A DNA stretch of 64,000 bases, from assembly GCF_003688405.1 (NCBI RefSeq), contig NZ_REFC01000015.1, forward strand, positions 124,001 through 188,000, read 5' to 3'. Shown here in pieces: positions 1 to 9,252 of this stretch (position 1 is the stretch's first letter; each line of letters opens with the position of its first letter). A model generated the notes under the pieces. It was given only the letters and a program-made list of their open reading frames with translations. It did not search any database and was not told where the DNA came from. Source of the DNA: Ulvibacter antarcticus (GTDB lineage: Bacteria > Bacteroidota > Bacteroidia > Flavobacteriales > Flavobacteriaceae). The position numbers and the translations under genes are program-made.

Positions 1-3000
1 CTCCCATTGAAATATCGAGGTTCACTCCCGATTGATCTTCAAGAATACCATTTCTACTGGAATACAAACTAACTCTTCCTTTTCCGATTGGGATTTGGGT
101 ATCCCTAGGCATGACATATTCAAATTCGAATGTACCACTCGATATTGTTGCTTTTCCATTAAAAAGAGATTCTCCCAGCGTTTTAAATTGCATAATAAAA
201 TTATTGAAATTTCCATCATTCGATAATGTCTGTCTCTGAATATCCTTATCAAATATTTTTGCTTGAAGAACGCCATTATAATTCGTTAATAAATTTCCTT
301 GTTCATCTACAACCACTCCTTTCATCGATACTCGATCTAAAGCCCTAAGATTTCCAGTAAATTGGGAAACAGGCACACCGTTAACTTCAGTTAATCGTAT
401 TTCTCGCTTCGGAAATGCCAGGTGTAGCGCAGGATCTCCAATAAAAAACACCACTCTACGTTCCGGGGTTATTAATGTATTCTTACTTAATCGCAATCCT
501 TCTGCAGGGGTATTTGGAGTGTTGGTGCCAAAACCAAAAAGTTGATCGGCCAAGGAGTCATTAAACACAATACCCAAACCAATACTAATTGACCTAGTAG
601 TAGTAAGCAATGAGATAGCCCCACCTTCTCTATTCTGATAGGTAAGTTCACCTGCCGTAATTCGTAAAGGGTTATCGAATTTTGAAAATTCGCAAGTCAC
701 TGTAACGATACACGGGTATCGATTCGTATTTTTTAAGTTCTTTGCAATTTCTTTGGTATAAATAAACTCTGCTGCCAGACCATCCTCGCCTCCATGACCA
801 AAGTAATCTACAATCACCGCACCGAGCTCAATATTATTTATGATAGCCTCATTTACCTGTGGATACCTTTGACCACCTGCCGATGTTTCTTGCTGATAGG
901 CATCACTATGTATCTTTTTTACATTTACAAACGGTTTTTCATCCGAGATCCTATCTCCTAAAGCATCCAGATTAACTTCTAAGGTCCATTCATTATCTTG
1001 ATCTAGATCATCTGAGATTAACAGAAAATTATTTCGCCAATTCCCGTATGACTCTTTCGATGAGTACGCTATAACCTTATCTACCATTGCATTAGCGAGC
1101 CCCACTTCATCCACTACCATTCTACCCACAGCAATATCCAGTTTTTCAGGACCATACATTAGCCCTTCATCATCTAGTTCTGTAGCACCCATCATTCCGA
1201 AGAAATCATCAGACATATAAGAATCATGCGTGCTTCCGCTATAAAGCGTATGATAGGTTGGAACAATATTGTTGTTATTTTTGAGTCTGTTTTTATAATC
1301 GACAGAGGTGTCACCGAATAGGTTCAAATACTTAATTCTTTTATCCGCGGAAGAAGCATTTTCATAAATATAGCGTACAAAATTTCGAATGGCGCTTAAA
1401 TCTTGTTTTCCGGAGCTAAACTCTTCATAAATTTTATCGGTAGTAACCACTTTTACATTTAAACCGTATACATTTTTATGATGATTAGCCAATCGTAATG
1501 CGGGTTGAATTAAAAAAGGAGCCGTCACAATCAGATAATCAATGTCCTTAAAGTTTCCTGCCTCATCGTTGAATATTGTTCCTTTTAAGTTCTGATTAGG
1601 TATCTGAGAAGGAGATATTTGAATAGGTTCAAAATAATTATTCGGATTCACAGCGACGTACTTTCGCAATTCACCCATGGTCGCTTTAAATGAAAAGACA
1701 TCTCCGGTTTCATTGGACTTCGCATTAATAAAACCTTTGTTTGTTATGTCCCAAACCTGAGAAAACTGAGTGGCATTTGATATCTGATACTCACCAGTAC
1801 CTGATAATGTACTCACATTATTATTTTGAAATTTTAACTGCCCTTCTACTCCTTTAAGTTGTCGTAAACCCTGTATTCCTATATAGTCCAGATATCCTAT
1901 TCCAGAAGGATTTCCACTATTATTGTAAGCAAGGTCAATTTTTAAATTCCCATCCCCGGGAGGTGGAAAATCTTCTCTATAATCATCAGTTGTTAAAACC
2001 AATTGAAAATTCCCAACCGGTCCAAAGCTTAAGGGATCGACACTGGCGCCGTTAATGGATACGGCCATTGAGGTCATTACTTCCGAAACTGCCCCTGCCT
2101 TTATCACAATATGCATAGGCTCTACATTAGTCACAATATTTGGAAAGTTAAATTCGAAACTTTGCTCGCTTTCTATATCAAACCTGTTACCCATCCATCT
2201 TCTACCTACAAGACCCGGACTATTTTCATCCAGTTCATGAAATTGATAATCATGAAAATCTGTAATAGTGATATTTGGAGCCGAAGTCGGTTCAACCATG
2301 GCCTGCACTCTTAATCCGGGTGCTCCATCGGCTGTCACGTAATAGTAGCTGTCATCACTGTACGGATTCACATTGGTGTCGTTAATTGGAGTCGCAATAC
2401 TTGTGAATGTGTCTTCTGTATCATCGTATCCTCTTACCCCTATCCCATAAAAGAGCACAGCATCACTGCCATCAAACGAGCCATCTTCCTCTCCTAAAAC
2501 TTGAATAGCATTTTGGGGTATATCGAATTCTGTATTATATCTATTTCGATACGGTAACGGCAATCCTCCATGTCCGTAAACTTTAATAGTTCTTGGGTCG
2601 ATACCGTCGGTGTTCATTCCAAGATCGTTTAAAAAATTCTTGTCTAATCTGTAAATACCTGTTTGGTCGATCTTAAACTTATACCATGAGCCAGTCGCTA
2701 ATACAGAATTACTTAATTGCAAAGGTCGCTGCCCGATATTGGCATTCGATTTATTGTAATTTACGCTGAAAGAAAGTACTTTTTTATATAGACCATTCTG
2801 ATTTATTACGGGAGAAACACTAACACTGGTGTAGATTTTATCCCTTCCTTTATGACTTTGAATGGAAAATTGAAGTGAGTTTGGTACTTGTGAAGTTTTA
2901 ATTTTTTTTAATTCTTCTGAAGAAATAGTACCATATTGTATATTACTAAGTCTCAAAGAAGTGGGATTAGCCAGGCCGGTATCTTCCCAAGTATCGGTAA

Positions 3001-3196
3001 AAATTGAAAAATCTTGGCTAAGGTAGCCTTGGTGTACTTTAACTGCTTTTCCAATAGCTTCGGAAGACACTTTAGCTCCCTGATAGCCTGTAGTTTGGGA
3101 AGTATCATCCAACCAAGTAATCGAAATATTTTTGGTCTGCGCCTTCAGAAGAAAAGGCAATATTAACAGACTTATAAGTAGTATCTTTTTTTTCAT
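1..3196 (-). CDS. porU: Type IX secretion system sortase PorU (C-terminus beyond the window)
   Basis: PorU is the cell-surface cysteine peptidase that removes the C-terminal signal from T9SS cargo and passes the cargo on for attachment to the surface. The frame is open from an ATG at 3196 to the left edge, about 1065 codons. It begins with a signal peptide (MKKKILLISLLILPF, ending near LKAQ). The C-terminal half has the gingipain-type (C25) layout: a nucleophile elbow region with DYFGHGGEDG (His about residue 801) and YPCIVTVTCEF (Cys about residue 835), the expected catalytic pair. A GDPALHLAFP segment follows, as in gingipain-like domains. The gene diverges from gldJ, a neighbourhood known in gliding flavobacteria; porV would be expected just off the left edge. 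A good promoter lies upstream at 3214-3247. The last part, an immunoglobulin-like region, is cut by the window. Confidence 0.93.
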   Translation of the reverse strand, partial: MKKKILLISLLILPFLLKAQTKNISITWLDDTSQTTGYQGAKVSSEAIGKAVKVHQGYLSQDFSIFTDTWEDTGLANPTSLRLSNIQYGTISSEELKKIKTSQVPNSLQFSIQSHKGRDKIYTSVSVSPVINQNGLYKKVLSFSVNYNKSNANIGQRPLQLSNSVLATGSWYKFKIDQTGIYRLDKNFLNDLGMNTDGIDPRTIKVYGHGGLPLPYRNRYNTEFDIPQNAIQVLGEEDGSFDGSDAVLFYGIGVRGYDDTEDTFTSIATPINDTNVNPYSDDSYYYVTADGAPGLRVQAMVEPTSAPNITITDFHDYQFHELDENSPGLVGRRWMGNRFDIESEQSFEFNFPNIVTNVEPMHIVIKAGAVSEVMTSMAVSINGASVDPLSFGPVGNFQLVLTTDDYREDFPPPGDGNLKIDLAYNNSGNPSGIGYLDYIGIQGLRQLKGVEGQLKFQNNNVSTLSGTGEYQISNATQFSQVWDITNKGFINAKSNETGDVFSFKATMGELRKYVAVNPNNYFEPIQISPSQIPNQNLKGTIFNDEAGNFKDIDYLIVTAPFLIQPALRLANHHKNVYGLNVKVVTTDKIYEEFSSGKQDLSAIRNFVRYIYENASSADKRIKYLNLFGDTSVDYKNRLKNNNNIVPTYHTLYSGSTHDSYMSDDFFGMMGATELDDEGLMYGPEKLDIAVGRMVVDEVGLANAMVDKVIAYSSKESYGNWRNNFLLISDDLDQDNEWTLEVNLDALGDRISDEKPFVNVKKIHSDAYQQETSAGGQRYPQVNEAIINNIELGAVIVDYFGHGGEDGLAAEFIYTKEIAKNLKNTNRYPCIVTVTCEFSKFDNPLRITAGELTYQNREGGAISLLTTTRSISIGLGIVFNDSLADQLFGFGTNTPNTPAEGLRLSKNTLITPERRVVFFIGDPALHLAFPKREIRLTEVNGVPVSQFTGNLRALDRVSMKGVVVDEQGNLLTNYNGVLQAKIFDKDIQRQTLSNDGNFNNFIMQFKTLGESLFNGKATISSGTFEFEYVMPRDTQIPIGKGRVSLYSSRNGILEDQSGVNLDISMG

Positions 3197-3213
3197 TAGT
3201 ATCAATAACGTTG

Positions 3214-3247
3214 CAAATATACACTTAGTATTATAAGAGGATTCAAA
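3214..3247 (-). promoter_or_regulatory. Predicted sigma-A promoter of porU
   Basis: Read on the minus strand, TTTG (3247-3244), a 22-base spacer and TATATTTG (3221-3214) match the Bacteroidota consensus of a -33 TTTG and a -7 TAnnTTTG. The spacer is slightly longer than the usual 19. The -7 box is 17 bases from the porU ATG, so the leader would be short. Confidence 0.6.
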
Positions 3248-3413
3248 GTTAATTTTATTAATAAACTAAATAATAATATTAAAAGTAATACGTTTGCACT
3301 TGTGTTAGTGGTAAAAAGAACTTAAACCTAACATTGCATTATTATTAAAATATTATTGCTTTTTTACCGTTAATCACTATATTGCGAACCCAATTTTTTT
3401 CATAATTTATACT

Positions 3414-5090
3414 ATGAACTTGAACAAAACCCTAATTCTACAGCTATGCCTTGCATTGGCGGCAACTATCTTTTTAGGTAGTTGTAACAAATCCAGAGAT
3501 TACAAAGACAGCTCCAGAGCTACCGGATGGAAGATGAACTCTAAAGAGGGAGGTTTCCAATACAATCCGAAAGCGAAAGAACAAGAAACCGGCCCGGGAC
3601 TTATGTTCATTGAAGGCGGAACTTTTACAATGGGTAGAGTACAGGATGATCCTATGCATGACTGGAACAACAGCCCTAACCAACAACACGTTCAGTCTTT
3701 TTACATGGATGAAACAGAAGTAACTAACCTAATGTACCTCGAGTATTTAGATTGGTTAAAGAATGTTTTCCCTCCATCGGATGAAAATTACAGAAGAATT
3801 TACGAAGGCGCTTTACTCGATACTTTGGTATGGAGAAATCGTTTAGGATACAATGAAGTGATGACCAACAACTATCTTCGCCACCCCGCCTATGCAGAAT
3901 ATCCTGTAGTAGGAGTTAGCTGGGTTCAAGCGGTAGAATTTAGTAACTGGAGAACAGATAGAGTAAATGAACTTATTCTTGAAGACGAAGGAATCACTAC
4001 TAGAAATGCTCGTTATGAAGTGAAACCGGGTGAAACTTTCAGCACTGAAACTTATTTAAATGCCCCTACTTTGGCTTACGGAGGAAATGACTCTATTACC
4101 AGAGGTGGAAAACGCTCTCAAGGTATTGCTAAGAAAAGTAAGGACAGTACGGGACTTTATATCCAAAGAAAAGATGGATTATTAATGCCTTCTTATCGTC
4201 TTCCTACCGAAGCAGAATGGGAATATGCCGCTTTAGGACTTGTTGGACTTAGAAACTACAATGTTTACAGAGGTAGAAAAAAATATCCTTGGGATGGGCA
4301 ATATACTCGTTCTAATAAAAGAAGAACTCGTGGTGACCAATTAGCTAACTTTAAACAAGGTGATGGTGATTACGGTGGAATTGCCGGATGGAGTGATGAT
4401 GGTGCCGATATTACCGCTCAAGTAAAATCGTACGAGCCAAATGACTACGGATTATATGATATGGCTGGAAATGTTGCCGAGTGGGTTGCCGATGTATACC
4501 GACCAATAGTAGACGACGAATTCAACGATTTCAACTACTATAGAGGTAATGTTTATACCAAAAACGCCATTGATAAAGATGGAAAGGTAAAAGTTGTTAC
4601 TTCAGATTCTATAGTTTTCGACACCTTGAGTAATGGTAAAATTGTTGCTAGAAACTTGCCTGGTGAAATTTTACAGGTTCCTGTAGATGAAAATGAAACT
4701 TATTTAAGAACAAACTTCTCCGATAGTGACAACCGTGACTACAGAGATGGAGATAAGCGTTCTACACGTTACTACCAATCTTTTGGTGAAGATGATGGAA
4801 ATGAAATAGACGAAGGAAAAAGAATGTACAATTCTCCAACACACAAAGTATCTGCAGATAGTACTGGACATTTAGATCGTACTTTCGATAAGTCATCAAA
4901 CAGAACAACCTTAATCGATAACGAAGTTAGAGTATACAAAGGTGGTTCTTGGAGAGATCGTGATTACTGGTTAGACCCGGCGCAAAGAAGATATTTCCCA
5001 CAAGATATGGCTACAGACTATATCGGATTTAGATGTGCGATGTCTCGTGTAGGTTCAAAAACCAAAAACGGTAAACGCCCAAGAAACTAA
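3414..5090 (+). CDS. gldJ: Gliding motility lipoprotein GldJ
   Basis: GldJ is an outer-membrane-associated lipoprotein required for gliding and for stability of the T9SS ring (GldK type proteins). The 558-residue product starts with a lipoprotein signal whose lipobox is FLGSC (Cys about 24). Its body is a formylglycine-generating-enzyme (SUMF1-like) fold: MFIEGGTFTMG near residue 65, DETEVTN near 98, RLPTEAEWEYAA near 265, DMAGNVAEWVAD near 350 and GGSWRDRDYWLDPAQR near 520. The catalytic cysteines of true formylglycine enzymes are not evident, as expected for Gld proteins. It is transcribed away from porU and followed by a strong terminator at 5111-5148, then murF, an order familiar in flavobacteria. 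A TACGTTTG -7-like box sits at 3289-3296 but no clear -33 element was found. Confidence 0.95.
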   Translation: MNLNKTLILQLCLALAATIFLGSCNKSRDYKDSSRATGWKMNSKEGGFQYNPKAKEQETGPGLMFIEGGTFTMGRVQDDPMHDWNNSPNQQHVQSFYMDETEVTNLMYLEYLDWLKNVFPPSDENYRRIYEGALLDTLVWRNRLGYNEVMTNNYLRHPAYAEYPVVGVSWVQAVEFSNWRTDRVNELILEDEGITTRNARYEVKPGETFSTETYLNAPTLAYGGNDSITRGGKRSQGIAKKSKDSTGLYIQRKDGLLMPSYRLPTEAEWEYAALGLVGLRNYNVYRGRKKYPWDGQYTRSNKRRTRGDQLANFKQGDGDYGGIAGWSDDGADITAQVKSYEPNDYGLYDMAGNVAEWVADVYRPIVDDEFNDFNYYRGNVYTKNAIDKDGKVKVVTSDSIVFDTLSNGKIVARNLPGEILQVPVDENETYLRTNFSDSDNRDYRDGDKRSTRYYQSFGEDDGNEIDEGKRMYNSPTHKVSADSTGHLDRTFDKSSNRTTLIDNEVRVYKGGSWRDRDYWLDPAQRRYFPQDMATDYIGFRCAMSRVGSKTKNGKRPRN

Positions 5091-5110
5091 AAACAATATT
5101 GAATAAATTT

Positions 5111-5148
5111 AAAACCCTCCTTTGCAAATCGCAGCGGAGGGTTTTTTA
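5111..5148 (+). terminator. Rho-independent terminator after gldJ
   Basis: AAAACCCTCC pairs with GGAGGGTTTT across a 14-base loop and is followed by a T run. It lies 21 bases after the gldJ stop and 14 bases before murF. Confidence 0.85.
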
Positions 5149-5161
5149 GTATATTTATTTT

Positions 5162-6442
5162 ATGAAGATAGAAACCTTGCATCAGCATTTTCTGGAAAGC
5201 ACCGGTATTTGTACCGACACCAGAAAAATCACAAAAGGATGTATATTCATTGCTTTAAAAGGAGACAATTTTAATGGCAATAAATTTACACACGAAGCAT
5301 TAAAAAAAGGAGCTTATAAGGTAATTATTGATGAAATAGGCTATCATAAAAACACTGGAGAAACCATACTGTGTGCGGATAGTTTAACTCTGTTACAAAA
5401 ACTTGCAGGTTATCATCGAAGTTACTTAAATATCCCAATTATCGCATTGACGGGCAGTAATGGTAAAACCACTACCAAAGAACTTATTAACGCAATCCTG
5501 AGTGAGAGTTTTAATACCGTTGCCACTAAAGGAAACCTCAACAACCATATAGGCGTTCCTCTTACACTGCTTTCTATGGATACATCCACAGAATTAGGTA
5601 TTGTTGAAATGGGCGCTAATCATATAGGAGAAATTGCACAATTGTGTAAAATTGCAAATCCTGATTATGGCTATATCACAAATTTTGGGAAGGCGCATTT
5701 GGAAGGCTTCGGAAGTATGGAAGGTGTTATTCAAGGTAAAACGGAACTCTACAAACACCTAAAAGCGAACAACAAAAGTGTTTTCATTAACAACAATGAT
5801 CAATTACAAATATTAAATTCCAAGGATATTCAGAAAATAGTCTTCGGAAAAAATGATGGTGATTATCTTATACAGTTGAAAGAGGCTTCGAGCAAACTGC
5901 TTGTTCATTTTGAAGGTATTGATATGCAAAGTAATTTAATAGGACTTTATAATTTCCACAATATCGCTGCAGCAATTGCAATAGGTGCTTTTTTTAAGGT
6001 CTCTTCGGAAAAAATTAAACATGCAATCGAAGCATTAGTGCCAGATAATAACCGTTCGCAACTTATAGAACAAGGAACAAATAAGATTATTCTGGATGCC
6101 TATAATGCCAATCCAACAAGTATGATGGCAGCTCTAGAAAACTTTGCTCAATCTGAAGGTACTCCTAAAATCCTCTTCTTAGGGGATATGTTCGAAGTGG
6201 GTGCAGATGCCCTGAAAGAACATCAAGCCATCGTTGATTTTATTGAGACCTCAATTTTTGAGAAGGTATTTCTAATTGGGAAAACCTTCTCAAAGACAAG
6301 TGGTAAAAATGTATCTATTGTAAGATTTGAAAGCTTCGAAGCAGTTTCCGAAGCATTAAAAACTAGTTCTATAATGAACAGCTACTTATTAATAAAGGCC
6401 TCGAGAGGAATGGCACTCGAGCGTATATTACCCTTATTGTAA
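5162..6442 (+). CDS. murF: UDP-N-acetylmuramoyl-tripeptide--D-alanyl-D-alanine ligase MurF
   Basis: MurF is the cytosolic Mur ligase that adds D-Ala-D-Ala to UDP-MurNAc-tripeptide with ATP, the last soluble step of the peptidoglycan precursor pathway. The 426-residue length is typical of Bacteroidota MurF. The N-terminal substrate domain contains STGICTDTRKI, the Mur-ligase P-loop TGSNGKTT is at residues 97-104, and the central GNLNNHIGVPLTLL and EMGANHIGEI motifs and the C-terminal ILDAYNANPTSM motif are all diagnostic of MurF rather than MurC, D or E. It lies alone, away from a mur cluster, following gldJ as in many flavobacteria. A terminator separates it from gldJ. Confidence 0.96.
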   Translation: MKIETLHQHFLESTGICTDTRKITKGCIFIALKGDNFNGNKFTHEALKKGAYKVIIDEIGYHKNTGETILCADSLTLLQKLAGYHRSYLNIPIIALTGSNGKTTTKELINAILSESFNTVATKGNLNNHIGVPLTLLSMDTSTELGIVEMGANHIGEIAQLCKIANPDYGYITNFGKAHLEGFGSMEGVIQGKTELYKHLKANNKSVFINNNDQLQILNSKDIQKIVFGKNDGDYLIQLKEASSKLLVHFEGIDMQSNLIGLYNFHNIAAAIAIGAFFKVSSEKIKHAIEALVPDNNRSQLIEQGTNKIILDAYNANPTSMMAALENFAQSEGTPKILFLGDMFEVGADALKEHQAIVDFIETSIFEKVFLIGKTFSKTSGKNVSIVRFESFEAVSEALKTSSIMNSYLLIKASRGMALERILPLL

Positions 6443-6653
6443 TTCGTTTGTTGGACATATTAGCAGTTACTTGTAGGATTATCATTTTTAGATATTCAGG
6501 CTATTAAAAACTGTTAATACGCCCTACATTCAAGTTAAAGGCTGTTAAAGCACTTCAAAAAATTTAAAAATCACTTATTTTAGGCTCGAGATGGTTTATC
6601 TTTTAAGACGAAGTGCCTTAAGAACAAATAACCGCTCTTAAACAACCAATTAT

Positions 6654-7550
6654 ATGAACGATAAAATTACCAATTCATTTCAAGACATTACCGATAAATT
6701 ATGGGGTTGGCTTTCCGGTTTGATAGAAAATCTGCCCAACATTGGGATTGCTATTCTTGTGCTTGTAATCGCATATTTCCTTTCAAAATTTATAAGTAAA
6801 ACTGTAAAGAAGATAGCAGGAAAATATGTCAGCCAGGAGTCAATCACCAAACTTATTGCCAGAGCTGTAGCGGTAGTGGTAGTTTTAGGCGGACTCTTCT
6901 TAGCTTTAGGAGTACTTAATTTAGGAAAAGCTCTCAGTGCAATTCTAGCAGGTGCAGGAATTTCAGGACTTGTAATAGGCTTAGCCATGCAAGGCACATT
7001 GTCGAATACGTTTTCAGGAATAGTGCTGTCTTTCAGAAAAAACATCCGAATAGGTGATTGGGTGGAAACAAACGGGTTTACTGGTGAAATAATGGATATT
7101 AACCTGAGTAATTTTGTTTTAAAAGAACCGGATAACAAATTAGTGCTTATCCCTAATAAAACAATTCTCGAAAATCCTTTGAAAAATTACAGTCTTACGC
7201 CTAAGATGCGAATCATCATCGAATGTGGTGTAGGATATGAAATGGATCTTGAAAAAGTAGAAAAGATTACAAAAGAAACAATCGCGAAAACTTTTGATAC
7301 AGTTAATAGCCCCGATGAAGTAGAATTCTTCTACACAGAATTTGGCGGTAGTTCAGTGAATTTCATTTGCAGATATTGGGTGGAGGCCACAAGAGGAAAG
7401 GAAAAATTACATTTAAAGAGCGTTGGTATGAAGGCGATAAGAAAAGCATTCAACGAAGCGGATATCAATATACCATTCCCTATTAGAACATTGCAATTTG
7501 ATAATAAGCTTTCGCTTCAAAACAATTCAGGCTCTCAAGAGCATGAATAA
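6654..7550 (+). CDS. Mechanosensitive ion channel, MscS family
   Basis: Small-conductance mechanosensitive channel of the inner membrane that opens under membrane tension during hypo-osmotic shock. The 298-residue protein has three N-terminal membrane segments (about residues 28-46, 67-88 and 92-118). The third carries the glycine/alanine-rich pore helix AGAGISGLVIGLAMQGTLSN, followed by the beta domain start NTFSGIVLSFRKNIRIGDWVE that is the signature of the family. A cytosolic alpha/beta domain follows, ending near residue 285. The length is that of the simple MscS type without extra domains. No operon partner; a strong terminator follows at 7563-7594. Confidence 0.93.
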   Translation: MNDKITNSFQDITDKLWGWLSGLIENLPNIGIAILVLVIAYFLSKFISKTVKKIAGKYVSQESITKLIARAVAVVVVLGGLFLALGVLNLGKALSAILAGAGISGLVIGLAMQGTLSNTFSGIVLSFRKNIRIGDWVETNGFTGEIMDINLSNFVLKEPDNKLVLIPNKTILENPLKNYSLTPKMRIIIECGVGYEMDLEKVEKITKETIAKTFDTVNSPDEVEFFYTEFGGSSVNFICRYWVEATRGKEKLHLKSVGMKAIRKAFNEADINIPFPIRTLQFDNKLSLQNNSGSQEHE

Positions 7551-7562
7551 ATTATACTAAAT

Positions 7563-7594
7563 AAAAATCCGGATGCTCGAGGCTCCGGATTTTT
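7563..7594 (+). terminator. Rho-independent terminator after the MscS gene
   Basis: An 11-base-pair stem (AAAAATCCGGA / TCCGGATTTTT) with a 10-base loop. The A-rich left arm and T-rich right arm let it work in both directions, so it may also stop the tRNA transcript from the other side. Confidence 0.8.
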
Positions 7595-7635
7595 CATAGA
7601 AATAAAGCTGACAAAGGCTTTATTCTTCTTCAATG

Positions 7636-7710
7636 TGGGTCATACTGGATTCGAACCAGTGACTTCTACCTTGTCGAGGTAACACTCTAAACCAACTGAG
7701 TTAATGACCC
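7636..7710 (-). tRNA. tRNA-Val (anticodon GAC)
   Basis: Read on the minus strand, this 75-base gene folds as a full cloverleaf: acceptor GGGTCAT/ATGACCC, D stem ACTC/GAGT, anticodon stem TTACC/GGTAG, a 5-base variable loop and T stem ACTGG/CCAGT with loop TTCGAAT. The seven-base anticodon loop is TCGACAA, giving anticodon GAC (valine, codons GTC/GTT). Position 33 is C, where almost all tRNAs have U. CCA is not encoded. The gene diverges from a second tRNA-Val 200 bases away. Confidence 0.88.
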
Positions 7711-7861
7711 TTTTCTTCGCAATACACTAAATTACAGCTTTAATTCACTCATTATCTGAGCTATTAAAAGCTACAACCAAAGTACTAATTATGGTGGATT
7801 AAAAGTAAAGAACGACCATGAAAAGAATTATAAAAAAAAGTGATTATTTTCATGATAATAG

Positions 7862-7892
7862 TTTGCGGAAAATAAAAACTACCTTATATTTG
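7862..7892 (+). promoter_or_regulatory. Predicted sigma-A promoter of tRNA-Val(TAC)
   Basis: TTTG (7862-7865), exactly 19 bases, then TATATTTG (7885-7892): a perfect match to the Bacteroidota TTTG-N19-TAnnTTTG consensus, 16 bases upstream of the tRNA 5' end. Confidence 0.8.
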
Positions 7893-7908
7893 CCACCGCT
7901 AACAATAA

Positions 7909-7986
7909 GGGCGATTAGCTCAGCTGGTTCAGAGCACTTGGTTTACACCCAAGGGGTCGGGGGTTCGAACCCCTCATCGCCCACCA
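7909..7986 (+). tRNA. tRNA-Val (anticodon TAC)
   Basis: Complete cloverleaf: acceptor GGGCGAT/ATCGCCC, D stem GCTC/GAGC, anticodon stem CTTGG/CCAAG with loop TTTACAC, hence anticodon TAC (valine, GTA/GTG codons), and T stem GGGGG/CCCCT-type arm with TTCGAAC. The 3' CCA is encoded (7984-7986), unlike the neighbouring tRNA-Val. A consensus promoter and a strong terminator flank it, so it is a single-gene transcript. Confidence 0.96.
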
Positions 7987-7990
7987 CATA

Positions 7991-8018
7991 AATCCCGAAT
8001 AACCTTCGGGATTTTTTT
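7991..8018 (+). terminator. Rho-independent terminator after tRNA-Val(TAC)
   Basis: AATCCCGAA pairs with TTCGGGATT around a 5-base loop, followed by seven T. It also lies just beyond the folC stop on the other strand. Confidence 0.9.
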
Positions 8019-8029
8019 ATGCCCATATT

Positions 8030-9247
8030 TTACAAAACTTCAGCCACTACAAAAGTACTGCCGCCTACAAATATCAGGTCGTTTTTATCTGCCTGCCTTA
8101 GCGCATTTTTATAAGCAGTCATTACCGACAAATATACTTCCCCTTCCAAACCAAATTCGGATGATACTTTACAGAGCCACTGAACGTCCATTCCTCTTGG
8201 AACATCTGGCCGACAGAAATAATAGGTTGCTTCCTTTGGAAATAAAGATAAGACCGAACTAAGATCCTTATCATCCACTGCACCTAATACGATATGAAGA
8301 TTTTTAAATTTTTCGCTTTTCAATTGCTCCATCACTAACTGCAAACCTTCTCTGTTATGAGCTGTATCACAAATTACTTTAGGTTCTTGATTTAATTCCT
8401 GCCATCGTCCTTGTAAGCCTGTATTTTTAATTACATTCTTTAGTCCTGTAACCACAGCTTTCTCTGGCAGGTTCCATCCTTTCGTCCTCATAACTTCCAA
8501 TGTAACCAGCACTGTTTTTTTGTTCATTTTCTGGTATGCTCCTTTTAAATCGGAATTATAATCTTCAGTTTTCTTGTCCTGAGCGTAGATAATTTGAGAC
8601 TTATTTCGCTTAGCTATGGCCGAAAAAACTGGTGCCGTTTCCGGCTGCGTTTCACCTATCACTACCGGCACTCCCGGTTTTATTATCCCTCCTTTTTCTG
8701 AAGCAATCTGCGATAAACTGTCGCCTAAAAAACGTGTATGATCTAAACCAATATTGGTAATCACAGAAACCTCCGGCATGATAACGTTGGTACTATCCAA
8801 TCTGCCTCCTAATCCAACTTCAATAATTGCAATATCTATTTTTTCACTTTTAAAATAATCAAACGCCAAACCAACGGTCATCTCAAAAAACGATAATTGA
8901 TTTAATTCGAAGAAAGGCATATTGTGCTTTACAAAACTACTTACTTTTCGTTTTGGAATCATCTTGCCATTTATCATGATTCGTTCCCTGAAATCCTTTA
9001 AATGTGGGGAAGTATACAAACCTACCTTATAGCCGGCCTCTTGAAACACAGACGCCAACATATGACTCGAAGACCCCTTCCCGTTGGTTCCTGCCACATG
9101 GACCGACTTAAATGCATGCTGCGGGTCGTCAAGATAACCTAGCAACTTTATAGTATTGTCGAGATTTGCCTTATAAGCAGCCTGTCCCATGCGTTGATAC
9201 ATGGGCAACTGAGAAAAAAGCCATGCTATGGTTTCTGAATATTTGAT
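8030..9247 (-). CDS. folC: Bifunctional folylpolyglutamate synthase / dihydrofolate synthase FolC
   Basis: FolC adds glutamate to dihydropteroate and to folates with ATP in the cytosol. The sequence holds the family P-loop VAGTNGKGSSSHM, the LYTSPHLKDFRERI motif, the EVGLGGRLDSTN and TNIGLDHTRFLG motifs and CDTAHNREGL. The start is a problem. The first usual start codons are TTG at 9208 and ATG at 9202, but the frame upstream (KYSETIAWLFSQLP before MYQRMG) clearly matches the normal FolC N-terminus. There the usual Met corresponds to an ATC codon at 9247-9245; the frame is open to a TAA at 9262-9260. I therefore give 9247 as the end, with the caution that a rare start codon or a sequence error is involved. 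FolC lies just after the Asp-box protein gene, whose stop is at 9253. The reaction call itself is secure. Confidence 0.93.
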   Translation of the reverse strand: MKYSETIAWLFSQLPMYQRMGQAAYKANLDNTIKLLGYLDDPQHAFKSVHVAGTNGKGSSSHMLASVFQEAGYKVGLYTSPHLKDFRERIMINGKMIPKRKVSSFVKHNMPFFELNQLSFFEMTVGLAFDYFKSEKIDIAIIEVGLGGRLDSTNVIMPEVSVITNIGLDHTRFLGDSLSQIASEKGGIIKPGVPVVIGETQPETAPVFSAIAKRNKSQIIYAQDKKTEDYNSDLKGAYQKMNKKTVLVTLEVMRTKGWNLPEKAVVTGLKNVIKNTGLQGRWQELNQEPKVICDTAHNREGLQLVMEQLKSEKFKNLHIVLGAVDDKDLSSVLSLFPKEATYYFCRPDVPRGMDVQWLCKVSSEFGLEGEVYLSVMTAYKNALRQADKNDLIFVGGSTFVVAEVL

Positions 9248-9252
9248 ATCGA

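Noticed and set aside
6680-7138. 152-codon open frame on the minus strand inside the MscS gene
   Set aside because: It is antisense to a clearly conserved channel gene; its product shows no family and has the low-complexity look of a shadow frame.
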